Part shown: piece after piece, positions 15,063 to 20,961 of the stretch
Numbering within the stretch: position 1 is the stretch's first letter
How the letters are laid out: the number at the start of each line of letters is the position of its first letter
From: Bombilactobacillus bombi
GTDB lineage: Bacteria > Bacillota > Bacilli > Lactobacillales > Lactobacillaceae
Assembly: GCF_013607485.1 (NCBI RefSeq)
Contig: NZ_SCHP01000012.1
Coordinates: forward strand, 1-34,565
DNA length: 34,565 nucleotides
Reading direction: 5' to 3'
The notes under the pieces: generated by a model
Told to the model about the DNA's origin: nothing
The model's input: only the letters and a program-made list of their open reading frames with translations
Databases searched by the model: none
Position numbers and translations under genes: made by a program

Positions 15063-15554
15063 ATGAAAATTACGCGTCAAGGAAAAGAATTTGCTACTTT
15101 AAAAATGATCCCAGAAATTGGAGCTCAATTCCCTAATTTTACCGTCACTAATCTGACAGGTGCCAAAGTTACGCTAGCTGATTTATTAAACCAGCCCTTA
15201 TTAATTAGCGTGGTACCAGATATTAATACCCGTGTCTGCAGTCTCCAGACTAAGCATTTTAATGAGGAGGTCGACCAATATTCCGAGATTAACTTTGTTA
15301 CTATCTCGACGAATACTCCAGAGCAACAGGCTAATTGGTGTGCTGCTCAAAATGTTCAAAGGATGCAGCTGCTTTCAGATATTAACCACAACTTTGGTAA
15401 GGCAACTGGTTTATTAATGGGTGATACCGGTTTATTGGCCCGTAGCGTTTGGGTAATTAATCCCGATGGACAAATCACTTACCGGGAAATTGTCGAAGAA
15501 ATGACTGATGAACCTAATTATGCTCAAGTTCTCGATCAGATTAACCAAAACTAG
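15063..15554 (+). CDS. tpx: Thiol peroxidase (atypical 2-Cys peroxiredoxin)
   Basis: Reduces hydrogen peroxide and alkyl hydroperoxides with electrons from thioredoxin in the cytoplasm. The 163 residues match the family. The peroxidatic Cys59 lies in NTRVCSLQTKHFNEE and the resolving Cys93 in NWCAAQ, 34 residues apart as in other Tpx proteins. Family members usually have DT before the Cys loop where NT stands here, a mild change. The start at 15063 has GAGGTG 6 bases upstream; the reading frame is open further upstream to 14913 but that part crosses the divergent promoters and has no SD. Single-gene unit ended by a shared terminator. Confidence 0.93.
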   Translation: MKITRQGKEFATLKMIPEIGAQFPNFTVTNLTGAKVTLADLLNQPLLISVVPDINTRVCSLQTKHFNEEVDQYSEINFVTISTNTPEQQANWCAAQNVQRMQLLSDINHNFGKATGLLMGDTGLLARSVWVINPDGQITYREIVEEMTDEPNYAQVLDQINQN

Positions 15555-15571
15555 CCTGTATTAAGCATAAT

Positions 15572-15609
15572 AAAGCGCTGAGACTAAAATTCTTGTCTCA
15601 GCGCTTTTT
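15572..15609. terminator. Bidirectional terminator between tpx and the flavodoxin-like gene
   Basis: AAAGCGCTGAGAC and GTCTCAGCGCTTT form a 13-base-pair stem with a 10-base loop. It is followed by TTTTTAG on the plus strand and TATTATGC on the minus strand, so it works best for tpx but can serve both. Confidence 0.85.
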
Positions 15610-15619
15610 AGTTTGTTGA

Positions 15620-16381
15620 TTAACGACGTCGATGTTTCACAAAAGTCACAAAATGCAGTATTCCTGCCAGCAATACAAAAAAGATTAAGGTGAAACTTAC
15701 ATAATTCCACCAAAAGTTATTCCAAAGTAAAATAGTGTTTAAACCTTGTTGAATTACCATTGTAGCGAATGCCATCACGGCAATCATGGCGAATAACTGC
15801 AAATATCGTTTCATCGTTGAATCATCCTTTCGCTGACGCCGAGAAATTTTACGGCCATAAGCGGCACACAGTTGCTGTTTGGCTAAAGGCAGTGCGGTTA
15901 AATTCTTAGTATTAGGACAGACAATCTCGCCAACTTTAATAACTCCAGCAGCGCTCATAACCCGATCAATTGTTTTAAAGGTTTCATCTGTGACCCCAGT
16001 CAGCCAATTTTCAAATGTGCCTGTGTAACAATTGGTTAAAGTCAAGTAATGCTTATTCTTAAAGGGTCCCGGAATCGTGTCCTCATTAGCCTTAAAATAT
16101 ACCACTTTAGGGCGCAAGCAATCCAACAGCTTTTTCATAATGCCTGATAACCCCCGCCAATAAGTCGGAACTGCAAAAACCCAAACGTCACTTTCAGCAA
16201 GTTTATCTACTATTAAATCTAGGTCATTATGCTCTTTAATACCCGCAGGATGAATATGATAATCTTCTAAAAAAATCGTCTCTGTCTCCACATGATCCTC
16301 TACGTTGTCCAAAACAGCTGCTAACATTTGACTAGTCAGGCCTTGTGCAGTCTGCGCACCTAAAATACCTAAAATTTTCAA
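15620..16381 (-). CDS. Flavodoxin-fold NAD(P)H/FMN reductase family protein with membrane tail
   Basis: Residues about 1-190 have the flavodoxin-like fold of NADPH-dependent FMN reductases: MKILGILGAQTAQGLTSQML is the flavin-phosphate loop region and VPTYWRGLSGIMKKLLDCL the next flavin contact. Residues about 190-253 form two membrane helices ending in KHRRR, unusual for this soluble family and suggesting attachment to the membrane. TTG start at 16381 with AAGGTGG 8 bases upstream; only 2 bases separate it from the stop of the upstream MFS gene, so the two are translationally coupled. An internal ATG (MKRYLQLF) begins the membrane part and has a possible SD, so a separate small product cannot be excluded. 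Substrate unknown. Confidence 0.75.
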   Translation of the reverse strand: MKILGILGAQTAQGLTSQMLAAVLDNVEDHVETETIFLEDYHIHPAGIKEHNDLDLIVDKLAESDVWVFAVPTYWRGLSGIMKKLLDCLRPKVVYFKANEDTIPGPFKNKHYLTLTNCYTGTFENWLTGVTDETFKTIDRVMSAAGVIKVGEIVCPNTKNLTALPLAKQQLCAAYGRKISRRQRKDDSTMKRYLQLFAMIAVMAFATMVIQQGLNTILLWNNFWWNYVSFTLIFFVLLAGILHFVTFVKHRRR

Positions 16382-16383
16382 GC

Positions 16384-17553
16384 TTAGTCCACCTTCTTAT
16401 AGCGCAAATTATTCCAATAATTCAAGAACGTAATTATAACCATGGCAATTCCAGCAATAATAAATAACACCCGAAAAGAAGAATGGTCAATTACTAGACC
16501 GCCAAATAATGGTCCCAAAGCCCGACCCACAGAAGAAAAACCTCCAACCAGACCTTGATTACGCCCTTTGACCGCTGCGGGCGACCAATTATCAATAATT
16601 ACCGGTACACTAGGTACATAAATAGCTTCGCCAATCGTCAATAAAATCATCCCTAAATAAATAAAAAACACTTGATGACTGATGACAGTGACAAAATAAG
16701 AAATAGCCAAGAAAAACAACCCAATATTAACACGATTAAATAAGCTCTTAATTAAGTTAGGATAGCGGGCTAATAATCCCTGAACAATGATAATTACTAC
16801 GCCGTTGAGCGCCCACAAAATACTATAAACCCGCAATGTAAAACCAATATCAATTAAATATACAGAAAAATTAGATTCCCATTGCGAATACATTGTCCAT
16901 ACAACTACTAAAGATAGAAAAGATAAAAAGAATAATTGCCGCGTTGGCCCCTTTTTTGTAGCACGCTCAATTTCAACACGTTTAACGGAACGCCCAGCAT
17001 ACTTAACTCGTTTACGTGGAAAGAAAAGCAACAAGACGACTAACGATAATGTATAAATTCCAGTAGCAAATAAGAATATGGGCGCAATAGATCCATGAAA
17101 AATTTCACTAATAATCATCGTGCCCAAAACTAAACCAACATTTAAGACTAGATAAATTTCATTAAATACTTTTGTCGTCGACTGATTAGGAACTAAAGTG
17201 GCATAAACATTGACAGCCGTGGTCAGCCAGCCAGAAGTAAAACCAAAAACTGCTAAAATCACCGGATACGCCGGCCAGCCATCAAGCCAGATTCCTACTG
17301 TACAAATTAAGGCACACAATGCCATGCCCAAAATAGTCAAGCCAAATTGATTATACCGATCGTAAAGCTTACCGATAACAATTGAGCCGATGACATTGGC
17401 TACTGAAAACCAAAACAGCGCGACTCCTGCAACTGTGAGAGATTTATGTAAGACAGTATTAATATAAATTGTTGCTAAAGGCCACATCATACTGTAGGCT
17501 GTTTCATTTAAAAAAGCTACCAGCATTAAAGGCTTTAAGCGTACTTGTTTCAT
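16384..17553 (-). CDS. Major facilitator superfamily transporter (probable drug/small-molecule exporter)
   Basis: A 389-residue integral membrane protein with about 12 hydrophobic helices and an RYNQFG/ARYPNL-type pair of cytoplasmic loops at the places of the MFS signature (GKLYDRYNQFGLTILG around residues 70-85). The closest overall pattern is the DHA1-type multidrug exporter family; the substrate cannot be told. I start at ATG 17553 after AGGAGG; a 43-codon upstream extension would run through the promoter and overlap the divergent gene. First gene of a two-gene operon with the flavodoxin-like protein. Confidence 0.87.
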   Translation of the reverse strand: MKQVRLKPLMLVAFLNETAYSMMWPLATIYINTVLHKSLTVAGVALFWFSVANVIGSIVIGKLYDRYNQFGLTILGMALCALICTVGIWLDGWPAYPVILAVFGFTSGWLTTAVNVYATLVPNQSTTKVFNEIYLVLNVGLVLGTMIISEIFHGSIAPIFLFATGIYTLSLVVLLLFFPRKRVKYAGRSVKRVEIERATKKGPTRQLFFLSFLSLVVVWTMYSQWESNFSVYLIDIGFTLRVYSILWALNGVVIIIVQGLLARYPNLIKSLFNRVNIGLFFLAISYFVTVISHQVFFIYLGMILLTIGEAIYVPSVPVIIDNWSPAAVKGRNQGLVGGFSSVGRALGPLFGGLVIDHSSFRVLFIIAGIAMVIITFLNYWNNLRYKKVD

Positions 17554-17574
17554 TTTTTCCTCCTGCGCTATAAT
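17545..17574 (+). promoter_or_regulatory. Candidate promoter of the small orphan gene
   Basis: TTGTTT (17545-17550), 18 bases, TATAAT (17569-17574); start of the gene about 45 bases downstream. It overlaps the oppositely directed MFS promoter and the MFS start codon. Confidence 0.4.
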
Positions 17575-17598
17575 ATCTATGTTAATATCATAACGCAA
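17570..17598 (-). promoter_or_regulatory. Promoter of the MFS/flavodoxin operon
   Basis: Minus strand TTGCGT (17593-17598), 17 bases, TATTAT (17570-17575). It overlaps the divergent promoter on the other strand, so the two cannot be occupied together. The initiation point falls about 10 bases from the start codon, giving a very short leader that still includes the SD. Confidence 0.55.
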
Positions 17599-17618
17599 AA
17601 CCAGAAAGAAGAACAAAA

Positions 17619-17981
17619 ATGAGCAACCAATATCAGCCTCAAAATACGAAAGATGCCCTACGTTATCTCCAACAATTAGCAAATCAGTATCTAAATGCGC
17701 CCCTAACGCCTGCTATTATTGCTTATAATCATCAACAAATTCAATATTTACGCCAACAAGTCATACCGGTAGCAAAAAATCAAGAACATAACTCTCAGCG
17801 GTCCCAAGAGGCACAATTAATGGCCCAACAACTAGAGCAGTGGGAACGTCAGCGCTTGGCTGGTCAGCCAGGACCATATAAAATGCGGCATTTTCAGCTG
17901 CAAAAACCTCAGACCATTAAATATCAGCATCTACGGCAAAAGTCTAGTCAACCGGGTAATTATCGCACTCAACATCGTTAA
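17619..17981 (+). CDS. Small Q-rich protein of unknown function
   Basis: I do not recognise this 120-residue protein. It has no signal peptide or membrane helix. It is strongly Q-rich (about one residue in five) and likely helical in the first 85 residues (YLQQLANQYLNAPLTPAIIA, EAQLMAQQLEQWERQRL), then ends in a basic, disordered-looking tail (RQKSSQPGNYRTQHR). The SD is weak (AGAAAGAAGAAC). Support for it being real: it is the only open frame in its interval on this strand, begins just after a divergent promoter and ends at a terminator. A cytoplasmic nucleic-acid-associated or scaffold role would be a guess. Confidence 0.6.
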   Translation: MSNQYQPQNTKDALRYLQQLANQYLNAPLTPAIIAYNHQQIQYLRQQVIPVAKNQEHNSQRSQEAQLMAQQLEQWERQRLAGQPGPYKMRHFQLQKPQTIKYQHLRQKSSQPGNYRTQHR

Positions 17982-17995
17982 TTTTTAAAACGCAC

Positions 17996-18032
17996 AAAAG
18001 GCTGGAGACGAAATACTTGTCTTCAGCCTTTT
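17996..18032. terminator. Bidirectional terminator between the orphan gene and the purine permease
   Basis: AAAAGGCTGGAGAC and GTCTTCAGCCTTTT form a stem with one bulge and a loop of about 9 bases; T-rich sequence follows on both strands (TTTTGGTATTTTT on plus, TTTTGTGCG on minus). Confidence 0.8.
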
Positions 18033-18052
18033 GGTATTTTTAAGCTTATATT

Positions 18053-19402
18053 TTAATGAGCCATATTCATCGCAAATAATAAGAACAAGAAAACGATAAA
18101 GCCAATATACATAATAGGGTGAACTTTTTTGGCTTGCCCTTGTGCAACCATAATAATCACATATGACATAATTCCGAAAGCAAAGCCATAAGATATATCA
18201 TAGAACAGCGGCATTCCTGCTATCGTCACAAAGGCCGGAAAGGCACTTTCAAATTTGCTCCAATCAATATTTCCTAAAGATTTCACCATGTATGAACCAA
18301 CAATAATCATAATTGGAGCAGTCACTTGTGAGGTTACCACTGCCAGTAAAGGTGAGAAAAACAAACTTGCAGCAAATAATACGGCAACTGTTAAAGAAGT
18401 TAAACCGGTACGGCCGCCCACGGCAATTCCCGTAGAAGATTCCACATAAGCAGCCGTAGGTGAACTGCCAAAAATTGACGAACTAATCATCGCTGTGGCA
18501 TCACTTAACAAGGCCTTCCCTACACGTGGAGAAACTTTTTCACCACGCTGCATTAATCCAGCCTGCTCTAACAACCCCACAACTGTTCCTGTAGTGTCAA
18601 AAAATGCCACTAAAAAGAAAATAATAACTACAGTAATCATCTGTGGATTAAAGACATTTTGTAAATGTAAAAATGCCTGCCCAAAAGTAGGACGTAAACT
18701 CGGAATAGGAGCGACTAAAGCATGGGGCATTTTGATTAAACCACTAATAATTCCTACAATTGAAGTTACAGCCATACCAATTAACATATTAGCAGGGACC
18801 TTTTTAGCAATCAAAATCAAAGTCAAGACAAGACCAAATACGGTTAACCACACAGTTGGATTATGAAAATTAGTAATCGTCAATAATGTCGATTTGTCAG
18901 TTTGCACGAGTCCCCCATTTTGCAGTCCGACAAAGGCGACGAAAAGCCCAATTCCTGCTGCAATGGCTGATTTTAAGTCAGCGGGAATATTATTAATAAT
19001 TTTTTCTCGTACTTTAAAAATTGTCACTAACAAAAACAATATTGAAGCTACAAACACCCCGGCTAAGGCAGTCTGCCAAGGAACTTTCATCCCTAAAACT
19101 ACCGTATAAGCAAAAAAAGCATTGCTACCTAATGAAGGTGCGATCGCAATGGGATAATTAGCCAAGAAGGCAGTAGCTAAACAGCCTACAATTGCAGCTA
19201 AAGCGGTAGCCACAAAAATAGCCCCTTGGTCCATCCCCGTAGCTCCTAAAACGGTGGGATTAACGAATAAAATATAAGACATCGCAACAAAAATCGTTGT
19301 ACCAGCTACAATCTCTTGACGAACGTTAGTCTTATTAGCTTGTAATTCAAATTGACGCTCTAAAAAATTAGATTTTGCTGTTTTTTGGGAACTATTACCC
19401 AT
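18053..19402 (-). CDS. NCS2/AzgA-type purine (hypoxanthine/guanine/adenine) permease
   Basis: A 449-residue membrane transporter of the AzgA-like branch of the NCS2 family (PbuG/PbuO type), expected to import purine bases by proton symport. Diagnostic segments: VAGTTIFVAMSYILFVNP near the N-terminus, NYPIAIAPSLGSNAFFAYTV, IAAGIGLFVAFVGLQNGGLV and FFDTTGTVVGL, SSTGIAVGGRTGLTSL in the second half, which are conserved substrate-site regions. The start at 19402 is set by GGAGGAG 7 bases upstream, seven codons after the first possible start. No purine riboswitch is visible in the leader. A single-gene unit. Confidence 0.9.
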   Translation of the reverse strand: MGNSSQKTAKSNFLERQFELQANKTNVRQEIVAGTTIFVAMSYILFVNPTVLGATGMDQGAIFVATALAAIVGCLATAFLANYPIAIAPSLGSNAFFAYTVVLGMKVPWQTALAGVFVASILFLLVTIFKVREKIINNIPADLKSAIAAGIGLFVAFVGLQNGGLVQTDKSTLLTITNFHNPTVWLTVFGLVLTLILIAKKVPANMLIGMAVTSIVGIISGLIKMPHALVAPIPSLRPTFGQAFLHLQNVFNPQMITVVIIFFLVAFFDTTGTVVGLLEQAGLMQRGEKVSPRVGKALLSDATAMISSSIFGSSPTAAYVESSTGIAVGGRTGLTSLTVAVLFAASLFFSPLLAVVTSQVTAPIMIIVGSYMVKSLGNIDWSKFESAFPAFVTIAGMPLFYDISYGFAFGIMSYVIIMVAQGQAKKVHPIMYIGFIVFLFLLFAMNMAH

Positions 19403-19445
19403 GTTAACTCCTCCAATGTTCACATTTCATCAAAAAACATTTTTA

Positions 19446-19473
19446 ATTATACCGTATTTGCTGGTGATGTCTA
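19446..19473 (-). promoter_or_regulatory. Promoter of the purine permease
   Basis: Minus strand TAGACA (19468-19473), 16 bases, TATAAT (19446-19451), with a leader of about 35 bases. Confidence 0.65.
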
Positions 19474-19597
19474 GTCATTTTATCAATAAATTGCTATTGA
19501 TATCAATTAATGTTCGGATTTTATTTACATAATAATTAATTCAAAAATCTGACTTTGTGGTAAACTAGAGTCACTAATTAACACAGGAGGCCTCAAT

Positions 19598-20596
19598 ATG
19601 GCAGATACAATTATGGTTGCTGGCGGTGCTGGCTATATTGGTTCACATATGGTTCATCAACTCATTGAGGAGGGTTATGATGTGGTCATTGTGGATAACC
19701 TTTCGACAGGACACCGGCGAGCAGTCAACCCTAAAGCCCGGTTTTACGAAGGTGATACGCGGGATTTAGACTTTTTAAATCAGGTTTTTGAAAGGGAAAA
19801 TATTCAAGCAGTCATTCATATGGACGCCTTCTCGATTGTACCTGAATCGGTTAAAAATCCTTTGAAATACTTTGATAATAATGTTATCGGTATGGTGAAA
19901 TTGTTTGAAGCGATGCAGCAACATGCAATTCATTATCTTATCTTCTCTTCCACAGCGGCGACTTTTGGTCAGCCTAAAAAAACTCCTGTAGCAGATTCAG
20001 CGCCACAAGAGCCTATTAATCCTTACGGTGAAAGTAAGTTAATGATGGAACAAATGATGAAGTGGGTTGACCAAGCATATGGTATTAAGTCTGTTGCTTT
20101 GCGGTATTTTAATGCTGCTGGGGCATTAGAAGATGGCTCTATTGGTGAAGATCATAACCCGGAAACTCATTTAATTCCGATTATTCTGCGGACTGCCATG
20201 GGCGAACAGGACACCCTCAAAATTTATGGTAATGATTACAATACACCAGATGGAACTAATGTACGTGATTACGTGCATATCATTGATTTAGCCCAAGCAC
20301 ATATTTTAGCTTTGAAATATTTACAAGCTGGCAATCCTAGTGATGCCTTTAATCTGGGATCCAGCACTGGTTTTTCGGTTCAAGAAATTGTTGCAGCTGC
20401 CCGTGAAGTTACCCAAAAACCAATTCCTGCAGAATTTGCTCCCCGTCGCGGTGGTGATCCAGATACCCTAGTTGCTGACAGCAGCCGCGCCAAAAAAGTC
20501 TTGGGCTGGAAGCCTAAATATGATAATATTCATGACATTATTCAAACTGCCTGGACTTGGAAACAAAAACATCCTCAAGGCTACCAAGACAAATAA
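19598..20596 (+). CDS. galE: UDP-glucose 4-epimerase
   Basis: Interconverts UDP-glucose and UDP-galactose with bound NAD+, for galactose use by the Leloir pathway and for envelope sugar precursors. The 332 residues are full length. The Rossmann motif GGAGYIGSH is at 9-17, the catalytic SST at about 117-119 and the YGESK (Tyr143, Lys147) pair is intact, followed by LRYFNAAGA and [10 protein letters not shown]. The NAD-contacting segment normally reading HFAA/HFAG is HMDA (74-77), an unusual substitution. The ATG at 19598 follows AGGAGG. No other gal genes are adjacent, so supplying UDP-galactose to the envelope is as likely as catabolism. No terminator stands directly after the stop; the first is that of the small RNA downstream. 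Confidence 0.93.
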   Translation: MADTIMVAGGAGYIGSHMVHQLIEEGYDVVIVDNLSTGHRRAVNPKARFYEGDTRDLDFLNQVFERENIQAVIHMDAFSIVPESVKNPLKYFDNNVIGMVKLFEAMQQHAIHYLIFSSTAATFGQPKKTPVADSAPQEPINPYGESKLMMEQMMKWVDQAYGIKSVALRYFNAAGALEDGSIGEDHNPETHLIPIILRTAMGEQDTLKIYGNDYNTPDGTNVRDYVHIIDLAQAHILALKYLQAGNPSDAFNLGSSTGFSVQEIVAAAREVTQKPIPAEFAPRRGGDPDTLVADSSRAKKVLGWKPKYDNIHDIIQTAWTWKQKHPQGYQDK

Positions 20597-20603
20597 ATAC
20601 CAA

Positions 20604-20622
20604 TCTTCACAAATTCTTCACA
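20604..20622 (+). promoter_or_regulatory. Direct repeat TCTTCACA with 11-bp period, candidate response-regulator site
   Basis: TCTTCACA occurs at 20604-20611 and again at 20615-20622. The TTCACA-N5-TTCACA pattern is the spacing used by OmpR/PhoB-family regulators. It ends 32 bases before the -10 box of the predicted small RNA, an activator position. The regulator is not identified. Confidence 0.45.
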
Positions 20623-20630
20623 CTTTTGAA

Positions 20631-20659
20631 GCGACAAATTCATAACTGCTCTCTATAAT
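20631..20659 (+). promoter_or_regulatory. Promoter of the predicted small RNA
   Basis: GCGACA (20631-20636), 17 bases, perfect TATAAT (20654-20659). The poor -35 box fits with activator dependence. Predicted start about 20666. Confidence 0.5.
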
Positions 20660-20665
20660 ATGTTT

Positions 20666-20781
20666 TGTAAGTTGATAAGAGGAAAACATCTCTTATCGCC
20701 CTCCCCCAAAATAATATTTAAATATTGAATTCCCCCTCAATAATTTAAATCACAAGCATCGCTTATAGGCGATGCTTTTTT
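20666..20781 (+). ncRNA. Predicted csRNA-like small RNA with two anti-Shine-Dalgarno motifs
   Basis: The RNA of about 115 nt would have a 5' hairpin (GATAAGAG at 20674-20681 with CTCTTATC at 20690-20697), an open A/U-rich middle with CCCTCCCCC (20699-20707) and TTCCCCCTC (20730-20738), and a terminator hairpin (20754-20777) with a T run. No reading frame with an SD is present. Two hairpins flanking repeated C-rich motifs is the layout of streptococcal CiaR-dependent csRNAs, which block translation by pairing with SD sequences. Here the motifs match the G-rich SDs of WxL genes and the oleate hydratase gene. It could also be a galE 3'-UTR product. Promoter, terminator and complementarity are seen; existence and function are inferred. 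Confidence 0.5.
20754..20781 (+). terminator. Rho-independent terminator of the small RNA (and of galE readthrough)
   Basis: AAGCATCGC-TTATAG-GCGATGCTT is a perfect nine-base-pair stem followed by TTTT; six T in a row at 20776-20781. Confidence 0.9.
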
Positions 20782-20892
20782 AATGGATTGATTTTTAAAA
20801 TATTCTGCTTACTTATTTTACTCCAATACTCTAAAAGCAAAGATGAGTTTTGTGTTTAGCATAATATATTTATAATATTAACTTTAGATAGC
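20782..20892. other. Intergenic stretch with nothing recognisable
   Basis: AT-rich sequence between two terminators. No open frame with an SD, hairpin or convincing promoter pair was seen. Confidence 0.5.
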
Positions 20893-20928
20893 AAAAAGGA
20901 CTAAGGCTTTGAGACCTTGGTCCTTTTT
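20893..20928. terminator. Bidirectional terminator after the SLAP-domain gene
   Basis: AAAAAGGACTAAGG pairs with CCTTGGTCCTTTTT around an eight-base loop. On the minus strand it follows the 979-residue gene and ends in TTTTTGC. Confidence 0.85.
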
Positions 20929-20961
20929 AATAGTTAAATCTTCGATAATTCACTTTTTTAA

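Noticed and set aside
17554-17682. 43-codon N-terminal extension of the MFS transporter
   Set aside because: It spans the promoter and overlaps the opposite gene; AGGAGG points to 17553.
19403-19445. Purine riboswitch before the NCS2 permease
   Set aside because: The leader is only about 35 bases and lacks the conserved three-way junction.
20674-20697. First hairpin after galE as the galE terminator
   Set aside because: It is followed by a C-rich tract rather than T residues; it fits better as the 5' stem of the small RNA.
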